A DNA stretch of 48,596 nucleotides from assembly GCA_002435785.1 (NCBI GenBank), contig DIUC01000065.1, positions 1-48,596 of the forward strand, given 5' to 3'. The position numbers and the translations under genes were made by a program. Below the pieces are notes generated by a model, which ran no database searches, was not told where the DNA came from, and was given only the letters and a program-made list of their open reading frames with translations. This DNA is from Saprospiraceae bacterium UBA6168. Lineage in GTDB: Bacteria > Bacteroidota > Bacteroidia > Chitinophagales > Saprospiraceae. The number at the start of each line of letters is the position of its first letter. The stretch's first letter is position 1. Shown here in pieces: positions 33,301 through 41,096 of the stretch.

Positions 33301-33337
33301 AAAAACGCCTGGATGTTCATTCATCCGGGCGTTTTTT
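33301..33337 (+). terminator. Intrinsic terminator after cargo gene B
   Basis: AAAAACGCCTGGATG (33301-33315) pairs with CATCCGGGCGTTTTT (33322-33336) with one G-T wobble and a 6-nt loop, followed by T. It overlaps the -33 element of the next promoter. Confidence 0.85.
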
Positions 33338-33368
33338 GTTTTTGAGGCGAAAGTTTTCACTAAGTTTG
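33335..33368 (+). promoter_or_regulatory. Promoter of the PLP-enzyme gene
   Basis: TTTG (33335-33338), a 22-bp spacer and TAAGTTTG (33361-33368) fit the consensus. The leader to the ATG at 33399 is about 24 nt. The -33 element sits in the T tail of the preceding terminator. Confidence 0.6.
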
Positions 33369-33398
33369 ACCGCACTATTCAAAAAAATAAGAACGACC

Positions 33399-34688
33399 AT
33401 GCAGGATAGGAGAGACTTTATACGCCGGGTGGCCGGAGCGGCTGGTTTGGCTGCTTTTTCGCCCTTTATCAATTCGGCTCAGGGGAAAAATTTGGTGGAA
33501 ACCTTGGAGCGTAGCGCAAATCGGACTGCGGACGAAATAGCTACGGACGAAGACTTTTGGTACCAAATCCAGCAAGCGTACACCGTCTCCCCGAACATCC
33601 TCAACCTCAACAATGGCGGCGTAAGTCCTCAACCAAAGGTGGTGCAAGAGGCCGTTGAGCATTACAACCGGTTGTCCAACGAGGCGCCTTCTTATTATAT
33701 GTGGCGGGTACTCGACCAAGGAAAGGAGCCGCTGCGGGCAAAACTGGCAGGAATAGCAGGTTGCTCACCGGAAGAAATCTCCATTAACCGCAATACGACC
33801 GAGGCATTGGCCAACGTCATCTTTGGCCTCCGGCTAAATCCTGGCGACGAAGTGGTGCTCACCAAGCAGGATTATCCCAACATGATTAACGCTTGGAAAC
33901 AGCGGGAGAAAAGGGACGGCATCGTGCTGAAATGGTTGAATTTTGAGTTGCCGATAGAGGACAATGAGCAGATAGTGAAGGCGTTTGAGGACGCATTTAC
34001 CCCAAAGACAAAGCTCGTCCACATCACCCACATGGTCAATTGGAACGGTCAGTTGTTTCCCGCCAGAGACATCGCAAGGGCTGCCCACCGTCGGGGCATA
34101 GAGGTGCTGGTGGATGCGGCGCACACGTTTGCCCACTTGGATTTCAAGATTCCCGACCTCGAGTGTGACTACCTCGGCACCAGTCTTCACAAATGGCTTT
34201 GTGCGCCATTCGGCAGCGGGCTGCTCTATGTGAAAAAGGACAAAATCAAAAACCTGTACCCACTAATGGCTGCTGGTGAGCCGGATAGCGAGGACATCCG
34301 AAAGTTTGAGAACTTGGGCACCCGCTGCTTCGCCATTGAAGCAGCCATCGGCCACGCCGTGAACTTCCACCTGATGATTGGGGCAGAGCGGAAGCAAAAG
34401 CGGTTATTTTACCTCAAAAAATACTGGACGGACAAGGTGCTGCAAATACCGGGGGTCAGCATTGGCTCCCCGCTCAAGCCTGCGTTTAGCGGGGCAATTG
34501 CATTGCTGCAAGTGGCCGGAAAAGCGCCAGTGGACCTCAGCGAAACCCTTTTCAACAAATACAAAATCCACACGGTGGGCATAGTTTGGGAGAACATCCA
34601 CGGGGTGCGGGTCACGCCAAACGTCTATACCACCTTGAACGACCTTGACAGGCTGGTGGCTGCGGTGGCTGAAATTGCGAAGACGTGA
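33399..34688 (+). CDS. Tat-exported class V aminotransferase-fold PLP enzyme
   Basis: The start is at the ATG at 33399 (429 residues), because this places a twin-arginine signal at the N-terminus: DRRDFIRR followed by VAGAAGLAAFSPFI. The protein should thus be exported folded, with its cofactor. The rest is a class V aminotransferase/cysteine-desulfurase-type fold, related to isopenicillin-N epimerase. The cofactor-binding lysine is Lys265 in TSLHKWL, Asp239 sits in VLVDAAHTFAH, and the substrate-side RNTTEALANV is at residues 131-140. A periplasmic PLP enzyme of this class is uncommon but known. Reaction and substrate cannot be told. It precedes a SlyD-like gene that has its own candidate promoter. 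Confidence 0.92.
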   Translation: MQDRRDFIRRVAGAAGLAAFSPFINSAQGKNLVETLERSANRTADEIATDEDFWYQIQQAYTVSPNILNLNNGGVSPQPKVVQEAVEHYNRLSNEAPSYYMWRVLDQGKEPLRAKLAGIAGCSPEEISINRNTTEALANVIFGLRLNPGDEVVLTKQDYPNMINAWKQREKRDGIVLKWLNFELPIEDNEQIVKAFEDAFTPKTKLVHITHMVNWNGQLFPARDIARAAHRRGIEVLVDAAHTFAHLDFKIPDLECDYLGTSLHKWLCAPFGSGLLYVKKDKIKNLYPLMAAGEPDSEDIRKFENLGTRCFAIEAAIGHAVNFHLMIGAERKQKRLFYLKKYWTDKVLQIPGVSIGSPLKPAFSGAIALLQVAGKAPVDLSETLFNKYKIHTVGIVWENIHGVRVTPNVYTTLNDLDRLVAAVAEIAKT

Positions 34689-34702
34689 AATAAATTCTTT
34701 TC

Positions 34703-34710
34703 TACTTTTG
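34703..34710 (+). promoter_or_regulatory. Candidate -7 box (TACTTTTG) for the SlyD-like gene
   Basis: TACTTTTG matches TAnnTTTG, about 83 nt before the ATG at 34793. A TTG at 34675 is 25 bp upstream, slightly beyond the usual spacing. Confidence 0.4.
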
Positions 34711-34792
34711 CGCCTCAAAATCTCGGATGCCGTTGGTGGAATGCCTGCCGCAATTCTTCGTACTACATCCATTACGCTTCAATTTATTCAAA

Positions 34793-35299
34793 ATGATTAT
34801 TGACAAAAATACCGTGGTCAGCCTGCACTATCGGTTGACAGAGAATGACTTATCAGGCGAATTGGTAGAGGAGACCTTCGGTGGTGAGCCGCTGGTGTTT
34901 TTGTATGGCGCTGGGCAAATGATTCCCGAATTTGAGCGCCAGCTCGCAGGAAAATCATCCGGCGACAACTTCGCATTTGGCATAAAATCCGGCGATGCCT
35001 ATGGCGACCACGACCCCGATGCTGTGGTGTTGTTGCCAATGTCCACTTTTGAAATGGACGGTGAGCTTGACCAAGAAATGCTGCAAATCGGCACCATCAT
35101 CCCGATGTCAGACGACCAAGGGAACCGTCTCAATGGAATGGTAAAAGAAGTGACGGAAGAGGGCGTAATGCTTGACTTTAACCACCCAATGGCTGGCGTT
35201 GACCTGTTTTTCACGGGCACGATAGATTCGTTGCGAGCAGCGACGGAGACGGAAATGGAGCATGGCCACGTGCACGGGCCAGGCGGCCATCACCACTAA
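34793..35299 (+). CDS. SlyD-like FKBP-type peptidyl-prolyl isomerase
   Basis: The start is at the ATG at 34793 (168 residues), which begins with MIIDKNTVVSLHYRL, the normal SlyD N-terminus; an in-frame ATG at 34727 would add an unrelated leader. The FKBP domain (about 1-70 and 125-150) is interrupted by the IF chaperone insert (about 75-120). Marker segments are PLVFLYGAGQMIPEFERQL, GDAYGDHD and HPMAGVDLFFTGTI. The C-terminus is a short histidine-rich tail (EHGHVHGPGGHHH) that should bind nickel or other metals. It catalyses proline isomerisation and acts as a chaperone in the cytoplasm, by family. It ends directly before a long inverted repeat. Confidence 0.94.
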   Translation: MIIDKNTVVSLHYRLTENDLSGELVEETFGGEPLVFLYGAGQMIPEFERQLAGKSSGDNFAFGIKSGDAYGDHDPDAVVLLPMSTFEMDGELDQEMLQIGTIIPMSDDQGNRLNGMVKEVTEEGVMLDFNHPMAGVDLFFTGTIDSLRAATETEMEHGHVHGPGGHHH

Positions 35300-35301
35300 T
35301 C

Positions 35302-35376
35302 AATGATGAATGGTGAATGATGAATGGTCAATTGGAGTACGTCCTGTTGGCCATTCATCATTCACCATTCATCATT
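35302..35376. repeat. Perfect 26-bp inverted repeat built from TGAATGA-type heptamers
   Basis: Arm 1 (35302-35327) and arm 2 (35351-35376) are exact reverse complements, made of units such as AATGATG and AATGGTG. The loop is 23 nt and can pair further at its ends. The repeat begins 3 bp after the SlyD-like stop and ends 12 bp before the ATG of the carboxylase gene. Confidence 0.88.
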
Positions 35377-35387
35377 CATCATTATAA

Positions 35388-37016
35388 ATGATGGATATTG
35401 AAAAAAATAAGAACGAGGACTCGATGAAGCTCCAAATCTCGCTGATGAAGCACCGATTGGTGAAAATCAGGCTGGGAGGTGGCACCAAAAAATTAGAAAA
35501 GCTCCAATCGGAAGGCAAGCTCTCCGCACGGGAGCGCATCAATTATTTGGTGGACAAGGGAACGGAATGGCTCGAAGTTGGCGCTTTTGCTGGCTATGAA
35601 ATGTATGCGGAACATGGCGGCTGCCCAGCGGGTGGGGTAGTGGTGGCATTGGGTAGGGTGAGCGGTCGGCTTTGTGTCATCGTCGCAAACGACTCTACCG
35701 TGAAAGCTGGGGCTTGGTTTCCCATCACTGGAAAAAAGAACCTCCGGGCGCAGGAAATCTCGATGGAAAACCGGCTACCCATCATTTACCTCGTGGACAG
35801 TGCGGGGGTTTACCTGCCCATGCAGGACGAGATTTTCCCGGACAAAGAGCATTTTGGGCGCATCTTCCGAAACAATGCCAAGATGTCCTCCATGGGCATC
35901 CCGCAAATTTCGGCCATCATGGGCAGTTGCGTGGCGGGTGGTGCCTACCTCCCCATCATGTCCGATGAGGCATTGATTGTGGAGGGCAGTGGAAGCATTT
36001 TTTTGGCGGGGCCTTACCTTGTGAAGGCCGCCATCGGTGAGGAAGTGGACAAAGAGACCCTCGGTGGTGCCGTCACCCAAACGGAAATATCGGGCATCTG
36101 CGACTACAAGGTCAAGGACGACAAAGAATGCCTCGATACCATCCGTGAACTGGTGGACAAATTAGGCAGTACCGACAAGGCAGGCTTTGACCGCATTGCG
36201 CCAGCGCCACCCAGGTTCAAAGCGGCTGAGATGTACCATATTTTCCCAACCGATTCGGGAAAACAGTACGATACCGATGAAATACTAATGCGCATCGTGG
36301 ATGACTCCAAGTTGACCTATTACAAAAAGGACTTCGGAAAAACCATCACTTGTGCGTATGCCCGAATTGATGGCTGGGCAGTGGGCATCGTGGCCAACAA
36401 CCGAACCGTGACCAAATCGGCGAAGGGCGAAATGCAGTTCGGTGGCGTCATTTACTCCGATTCGGCGGACAAGGCCGCTCGGTTCATCATGAATTGCAAC
36501 CAGAAAAAAATCCCCCTCGTGTTTTTGCACGACGTGTCGGGCTTCATGGTGGGTAGCCGGAGCGAGCACGGCGGCATCATCAAGGACGGGGCGAAAATGG
36601 TCAACGCCGTTTCCAACTCCACGGTGCCGAAGTTCAGCATCGTGATGGGCAACAGCTATGGCGCCGGCAACTATGCCATGTGCGGCAAGGCTTACGACCC
36701 CCGGCTCATCGTGGCTTGGCCTACGGCCAAAATTGCGGTGATGGGTGGTGCGCAAGCGGCAAAGACGCTCCTCCAAATTCAGGTGGCATCCTTAAAATCA
36801 AAGGGCCAAGAGATTACCCCGGAAGACGAAAAAAAGCTGTTGGAGCATATTCAAGAGAAGTACGATACCCAAACGACGGCGTATTATGCCGCCGCCAGGC
36901 TTTGGGTGGACGCCATTATTGACCCCATCGAAACCCGTCAATGGATTTCAACGGGCATAGAAATGGCCAACCATTCGCCCATTGAGCGGTTTAATGTGGG
37001 TGTTTTTCAAGTTTAA
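35388..37016 (+). CDS. Acyl-CoA carboxylase carboxyltransferase (beta) subunit
   Basis: This 542-residue protein matches the biotin-dependent carboxyltransferase family. It transfers the carboxyl group from biotin to an acyl-CoA in the cytoplasm. The order KLSARERI, the N-terminal crotonase-like half (EHGGCPAGGVVVALGRVSG; VDSAGVYLPMQDEIFPD; HFGRIFRNNAKMSSMG; MGSCVAGGAYLPIMSDEA) and the C-terminal half (GGVIYSDSADKAARFI; FLHDVSGFMVG; MGNSYGAGNYAMCGKAYDPR) is complete. The HFGRIFRNNAKMS segment and GSIFLAGPYLVKAA resemble methylcrotonyl-CoA carboxylase beta more than propionyl-CoA carboxylase. No biotin-carrying alpha subunit is adjacent, so the partner is encoded elsewhere. The start is the first of two adjacent ATG codons. 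Two micro-genes follow in the same direction, the first 34 bp after the stop. Confidence 0.93.
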   Translation: MMDIEKNKNEDSMKLQISLMKHRLVKIRLGGGTKKLEKLQSEGKLSARERINYLVDKGTEWLEVGAFAGYEMYAEHGGCPAGGVVVALGRVSGRLCVIVANDSTVKAGAWFPITGKKNLRAQEISMENRLPIIYLVDSAGVYLPMQDEIFPDKEHFGRIFRNNAKMSSMGIPQISAIMGSCVAGGAYLPIMSDEALIVEGSGSIFLAGPYLVKAAIGEEVDKETLGGAVTQTEISGICDYKVKDDKECLDTIRELVDKLGSTDKAGFDRIAPAPPRFKAAEMYHIFPTDSGKQYDTDEILMRIVDDSKLTYYKKDFGKTITCAYARIDGWAVGIVANNRTVTKSAKGEMQFGGVIYSDSADKAARFIMNCNQKKIPLVFLHDVSGFMVGSRSEHGGIIKDGAKMVNAVSNSTVPKFSIVMGNSYGAGNYAMCGKAYDPRLIVAWPTAKIAVMGGAQAAKTLLQIQVASLKSKGQEITPEDEKKLLEHIQEKYDTQTTAYYAAARLWVDAIIDPIETRQWISTGIEMANHSPIERFNVGVFQV

Positions 37017-37050
37017 ACATTGGGCATATCGCCTGAATACCAAGTAGCAA

Positions 37051-37188
37051 ATGCAACATATCGAAGATACAGCCGAAAAAAAGACCTGGTTCAAGCGGTT
37101 GGGCGTGGCGGGCATCCTTTTCTTTACCATAAAAGGCTGCATCACGCTTGGCTTGATGATTTGGGCGGGCAAATGCGCCATCGGATGA
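37051..37188 (+). CDS. One-helix membrane micro-protein (45 aa)
   Basis: An open frame of 45 codons starts at ATG 37051, 34 bp after the carboxylase stop. The product has a polar N-terminus (MQHIEDTAEKKTWFKR) and one hydrophobic helix (LGVAGILFFTIKGCITLGLM, about 17-36), then IWAGKCAIG. The WFKRLGVAG... pattern followed by a helix is shared by many short Bacteroidota proteins in my memory, but I cannot name the family. Its TGA overlaps the ATG of the next gene (GGATGAGG), so the pair should be translationally coupled. The location suggests co-transcription with the carboxylase gene. It is small but has strong compositional support. Confidence 0.65.
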   Translation: MQHIEDTAEKKTWFKRLGVAGILFFTIKGCITLGLMIWAGKCAIG

Positions 37189-37511
37189 GGGCAGCGATAA
37201 AATACTGCATGACAGCTTTCCTGCTTTTGGTTTTAGCGGATGTGGGTTGGAGCCAATCGGCAGGCCTTCAATTTGACCCAACATGGCGTGTGGCTGCTGG
37301 CAGCAAGGAACGGTTTTCTTTGGCAAAATCAATGATGATGGCACCCCATGCACAGACAAATGCCATGCCCCAAGCATGGTGCTACTCCGACCTCGCCTTT
37401 TTTTGCAAATTGGAGGTGAACATGGAAAAGGCCACCCGTTTTCCCATTAAGTTCAGGCTCGGCGATGTGCGGTACGTGGACCAATTGGAAGGTAAGCGCC
37501 AAGGCTACTGA
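37185..37511 (+). CDS. Small exported protein of unknown function (108 aa)
   Basis: The start is placed at the ATG at 37185, which overlaps the stop of the preceding micro-gene by 4 bp. It gives a signal peptide (AAIKYCMTAFLLLVLADVGWSQ, cleavage near residue 22-25). The mature part has two segments: an N-terminal stretch with GLQFDPTWRVAAGSKERFS and a C-terminal half with WCYSDLAFFCKLEVNMEKA, RFPIKFRLGDVRYVDQLEGK. That last segment seems conserved in small exported Bacteroidota proteins, but I cannot name a family. The two cysteines (WCYS, FFCK) could pair after export. It is followed by a convergent gene 24 bp away. Confidence 0.72.
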   Translation: MRAAIKYCMTAFLLLVLADVGWSQSAGLQFDPTWRVAAGSKERFSLAKSMMMAPHAQTNAMPQAWCYSDLAFFCKLEVNMEKATRFPIKFRLGDVRYVDQLEGKRQGY

Positions 37512-37535
37512 AATGCGCAATGCCCAGTCAGGTCA

Positions 37536-37955
37536 TCACTGTTGAATGGTGTGGCTTCCAATTCTGCACCCCTTGATTTTTCCATCCATTTTCAAGAAAG
37601 TATCCAAAGAAAGTTCACCCTCAGAGCAGGATTGGACAGGGAGCGTTTTGTTTAGGTACAGTTTTTTGCCCTTTGTCTCCAATTCAAAGGCGAAGATGCG
37701 ATTGCCATTGGCCTCTGCGGCCAGCAGGTAGTAGGCCAAGTCCGTTTTTACGATTTTTGTGTTCCCAAAATCGGCCTCCGCTTTGTAGTTTCGGTAAAAG
37801 GAATGGAGCTTGCGGGGGCTGACCAGCACATAAGTTGGGCGGGAAACCTTGGCGGCCTTGACGCAATCGGGTGCTTTTTGGGCGATGTTTTCATCCAAGA
37901 AAAAACAGCTAAAAAACAAGCCGACCAGCAATGATTTTTTTAGATAACGCTTCAT
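37536..37955 (-). CDS. Exported protein of unknown function (139 aa)
   Basis: The start is placed at ATG 37955, because this gives a signal peptide (MKRYLKKSLLVGLFFSCFFL, cleavage near ENIAQ). The mature part of about 110 residues is beta-rich, with RPTYVLVSPRKLHSFYRNYK, TDLAYYLLAAEANGNRIFAFE and KKLYLNKTLPVQSC. I recognise no family. Three cysteines (DCVKAA, QSCSEG, GCRIGS) remain after cleavage and could form a disulfide. It lies 46 bp downstream of the CCA-adding enzyme on the same strand, so it could share its transcript. Confidence 0.75.
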   Translation of the reverse strand: MKRYLKKSLLVGLFFSCFFLDENIAQKAPDCVKAAKVSRPTYVLVSPRKLHSFYRNYKAEADFGNTKIVKTDLAYYLLAAEANGNRIFAFELETKGKKLYLNKTLPVQSCSEGELSLDTFLKMDGKIKGCRIGSHTIQQ

Positions 37956-38001
37956 GTGATTTAGTTTTCTTTGAACAAAATTGTCATTGTGAGCGAACAG
38001 A

Positions 38002-39450
38002 TTAGGTTGTCTCCACCGTGCTTTCAGTAAGCAACCGCTTTGCCTCAAGGCCAATGGAAGCACCTTTATTCAGCATAAACTGGTAGGCTTCCTCGAAATT
38101 GTTTTTCAGTTCCCCATCCAAAATGGCTTCCCTGATGGCATTTTTTATCACCCCGACCTCTCTGCTCGGTGGAATCTGGAACGTATTCATGATGTCAATG
38201 CCCGACACGGGTGGCTGCCAACTGCGCAGCCGGTCACTCTCCTCCAACTCTATGATTCGCTGGCGCAAAATCTCATAGTTTTCGAGGTAGCGCTTCACTT
38301 TTGAGTCGTTTTTGGAAGTTATGTCAGCTTGCGCCAGCAGCATCAGGGCGTCAATTTCCTCTCCGGCGTCGTAAAGTAGGCGTCGGACGGCACTGTCGGT
38401 GATTTCCTCTTTGGTCAATGCGATGGGCCGCAGGTGCAGTTGTACCATTTTTTGCACAAACTTCATCTTCTCGTTGGTGGGAAGCCGCAGCTTTTTGAAG
38501 ATGCGGGGCACCATAGCAGCGCCGAGCGTCTCATGCCCGTGGAAGGTCCAGCCTTCCACAGGATGGAAGCGCTTGGTCGGGGGCTTCGCAATATCGTGCA
38601 GCACCGCCGCCCAGCGCAGCCAAATGTCCTGCGATTTGCGGCTTAGGTTGTCCACCACTTGGAGGGTATGGTAAAAATTGTCCTTGTGGCCAATGCCTTC
38701 CCGCACCTCAACGCCATGCAGCGCCACCATTTCCGGGAAAATGATTTCGAGCAGCCCAGTGTTGAACAGCAGCTTGAACCCAACCGAGGGGGTAGGTTCT
38801 GCCAGGATTTTTTCCAGTTCCGTGGTGATGCGCTCTTGAGAGACGATATGGATGCGGTTGCGGTGCTTGGAAATGGCCCGCAGGGTTTCGTCCTCGATTT
38901 TAAAGTCGAGTTGGGTGGAAAACCGAATGGCCCGCATCATGCGCAGTGGGTCGTCGCTGAAGGTTCGCCCCGGCTCTGTTGGTGTCTTGATGATTTTCTG
39001 TTCAAGGTGTTGTAGCCCGCCGAAGGGGTCGAGGATGTTGCCAAAGTCCTCGTCATTGAGACTGATGGCGAGGGCGTTGATGGTGAAATCCCGGCGCAAT
39101 TGGTCGTCTTCGAGGGTGCCCTGTGCTACTTCCGGCTTGCGGCTGTCGGAGCGGTAGCTCTCTTTTCTTGCCCCCACAAACTCGATTTCTATGTCCCGGT
39201 GCCGGAGCATGGCCGTGCCAAAGCGGCTGTAAAATGCGACCCGTGGGCGTGGGCTTAACAAGGATGCAACTTCATTGGCAAGCTGGATGCCATCCCCCAC
39301 GCACACGATGTCAATGTCCTTGGTGGGGCGTGCGAGCAGGCGGTCACGCACATAACCACCCACCACGTAGGCGGGCACGCCGCAGTTTTTTGCTGCTTTA
39401 GCAATGAGGTTGAAAACCTCCCTTTCTTGTGGTAAAATATTGAAGACCAA
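38002..39450 (-). CDS. cca: CCA-adding tRNA nucleotidyltransferase with HD domain
   Basis: This 482-residue enzyme repairs or adds the CCA end of tRNA (a poly(A)-polymerase-type class II enzyme). The nucleotidyltransferase head has GGYVRDRLL (31-39) and the metal-binding DID (Asp45, Asp47), and RRDFTINA (119-126) is intact. The neck and body follow, with RTFSDDPLRMMRAIRFS (162-178). A C-terminal HD domain is present (His261, His285-Asp286 in AAVLHDIAKPP, HGHE around 304-307), as in many bacterial CCA enzymes with phosphohydrolase activity. The start codon is TTG at 39450: no ATG precedes the conserved N-terminus. It lies 37 bp downstream of dusB on the same strand, so the two tRNA-metabolism genes form an operon. 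Confidence 0.94.
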   Translation of the reverse strand: MVFNILPQEREVFNLIAKAAKNCGVPAYVVGGYVRDRLLARPTKDIDIVCVGDGIQLANEVASLLSPRPRVAFYSRFGTAMLRHRDIEIEFVGARKESYRSDSRKPEVAQGTLEDDQLRRDFTINALAISLNDEDFGNILDPFGGLQHLEQKIIKTPTEPGRTFSDDPLRMMRAIRFSTQLDFKIEDETLRAISKHRNRIHIVSQERITTELEKILAEPTPSVGFKLLFNTGLLEIIFPEMVALHGVEVREGIGHKDNFYHTLQVVDNLSRKSQDIWLRWAAVLHDIAKPPTKRFHPVEGWTFHGHETLGAAMVPRIFKKLRLPTNEKMKFVQKMVQLHLRPIALTKEEITDSAVRRLLYDAGEEIDALMLLAQADITSKNDSKVKRYLENYEILRQRIIELEESDRLRSWQPPVSGIDIMNTFQIPPSREVGVIKNAIREAILDGELKNNFEEAYQFMLNKGASIGLEAKRLLTESTVETT

Positions 39451-39487
39451 TGGGTTATGATTGTTCGTTGGTAAAAAGCAATAGGCG

Positions 39488-40480
39488 TTAAGTCAATTCG
39501 AACTCGCTGTAAGCCTCCATGATTTCGTCCAAAATCGAAAAGAGAACGGTGGGCGAGTATTCTTCAACCAATCGGCTTCGGTAGGGCTTGATGCTGTGAA
39601 ACCCCTTGAAGTAATTGGTGTAGTGCCGCCGCATTTCCACCACCCCAAGCTTTTCGCCTTTCCATTCGATGGAGTGGCGCAGGTGTTGGCGTGCTGCCTC
39701 AACCCGCTCTTCCGTGGTTGGGGGCGTCCTCAATTCCCCGGTGGCAAAATAGTGTTTGATTTCCCGAAAGACCCAAGGATAACCAATGGCTGCCCGCCCA
39801 ATCATGATACCGTCCACGCCATAGCGGTTGCGGTATTCGTGCGCTTTTTCGGGGCTGTCCACATCGCCGTTTCCGAAGATGGGGATGGTCATGCGGGGGT
39901 TTTCCTTCACCTTCGCTATCCAGCTCCAATCGGCTTCCCCTTTGTACATCTGCTTGCGGGTGCGGGCGTGTATGGACAATGCCTGTATGCCAACATCCTG
40001 CAGTCGTTCCGCCACTTCTACGATATTGATGGTATTCTCGTCCCAGCCGAGGCGGGTTTTAACCGTCACGGGTTTGTTGGTGCTTTTGACCACTGCGGCG
40101 GTCAGTTCCACCATTTTTGGCACGTCCTGCAAGAGGCCGGCTCCCGCCATTCGGCAAGCGACCTTTGCCACTGGGCAACCGTAATTGATGTCAATGACAT
40201 CTGGGTTGGCCTTCTCCACGATGTTTGCCGCCTGAATCATGCTTTCCAAATGCCCGCCGAAATACTGTATGCCTATGGGCCGCTCGTAGTCGAAGACCTC
40301 TAATTTTTTGAAGCTTTTGTCGGCATCGTGCACGAGGCCGTCCGCACTGATGAACTCGGTGTACATCATGTCGGCACCCTGTTCTTTACAGAGCCGACGG
40401 AAGGGTGGGTCGCTCACGTCCTCCATGGGCGCAAGGAGCAGAGGGAAATCCGGGAGTTGTACGTTGCCTATTTTTACCAT
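39488..40480 (-). CDS. dusB: tRNA-dihydrouridine synthase (DusB type)
   Basis: This 330-residue flavoenzyme reduces uridine to dihydrouridine in tRNA. The FMN-binding barrel opens with LLLAPMEDVSDPPFRRLC (14-31). The catalytic cysteine lies in INYGCPVAKV, and VTVKTRLGWDE, SIHARTRKQMYKGEADW, IPIFGNGDV and IMIGRAAIGYPW follow in the standard order. The C-terminal helical domain contains the HYTNYFKGF segment. Length is typical. The ATG at 40480 directly precedes MVKIGNVQLP. The gene leads an operon with cca. A TAACTTTG -7 box lies about 25 nt upstream. The assignment to DusB rather than DusA/C rests on overall motif form and is likely rather than certain. Confidence 0.94.
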   Translation of the reverse strand: MVKIGNVQLPDFPLLLAPMEDVSDPPFRRLCKEQGADMMYTEFISADGLVHDADKSFKKLEVFDYERPIGIQYFGGHLESMIQAANIVEKANPDVIDINYGCPVAKVACRMAGAGLLQDVPKMVELTAAVVKSTNKPVTVKTRLGWDENTINIVEVAERLQDVGIQALSIHARTRKQMYKGEADWSWIAKVKENPRMTIPIFGNGDVDSPEKAHEYRNRYGVDGIMIGRAAIGYPWVFREIKHYFATGELRTPPTTEERVEAARQHLRHSIEWKGEKLGVVEMRRHYTNYFKGFHSIKPYRSRLVEEYSPTVLFSILDEIMEAYSEFELT

Positions 40481-40505
40481 TAACTGAAGTGTCGCATTGA
40501 GGGGG

Positions 40506-40513
40506 CAAAGTTA
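40506..40513 (-). promoter_or_regulatory. Candidate -7 box (TAACTTTG) for dusB-cca
   Basis: On the minus strand the sequence reads TAACTTTG, matching TAnnTTTG, about 25 nt before the dusB ATG. A -33 element at the usual distance is not obvious. Confidence 0.5.
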
Positions 40514-40836
40514 AGCTTTAATGCTCCAAAATGGGGTGGTGGGTTGTTTTTTTACAAAACCAGCATGTCTGAGCAATCGGCGTTTCCTGCTAAAAAAAGA
40601 AAAATAGATAGCTACCGATTAACGGTCAATTCCCTTTTTTGTACACCTGCATCCTGCACCTATCCAGTATCCGTTTTCGTTATCTTATAAATTTGTAACC
40701 TGGAATAGGGGAATAGCCTTTTTAGGTTGTCTTGGTTTAAATTCTTACACAATTATTGGTTTTTGTTGTAGATTCTGCTGAATGTTTGGCCAGAATGAAC
40801 TATTTTTAAAGAAAATTTTTATTCTGAATAACAATG

Positions 40837-40868
40837 GGCTGTTGTCAGAAACAGCCAATGGTTTTTTT
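40837..40868 (+). terminator. Orphan terminator-like hairpin
   Basis: GGCTGTT (40837-40843) and AACAGCC (40850-40856) pair perfectly around a 6-nt loop; AATGG and seven T follow. No plus-strand coding region lies upstream, as dusB reads away from here. It may end an unannotated small RNA. Confidence 0.45.
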
Positions 40869-41096
40869 GTTGATTCAGGCTTTTGTTCTGTAAAGCTAAT
40901 TTAAACAGAATTTAAATACTATCACCTGCGTTAAATTATTGTCATTTTAAAATAAAATTTTAAAAATCATGTTGATAGATAGGTTCGATTCGCCCAACTT
41001 TGCGGCACTAAACCGATAATCGTATTCACAACTTCGGATTCTTGTAAATACCCAACACGCATTTGCAAAGTCTGTTAAACCAAAAATCTTTATTCC

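Larger units (their letters stand above)
40481..41096. other. AT-rich intergenic region, 616 bp
   Basis: Apart from the dusB promoter this stretch is clearly richer in A and T than its surroundings, mostly from 40680 to 41000. It contains an orphan terminator-like hairpin (40837-40868) and a CAACTTTG near 41000 that may serve the barrel gene at 41097. I see no open frame worth calling. Confidence 0.6.

Noticed and set aside
37020..37184. N-terminal extension of the small exported protein
   Set aside because: The frame is open upstream, but the signal peptide begins at 37185 or just before it, and the extension overlaps the better-supported 45-residue micro-gene in another frame.
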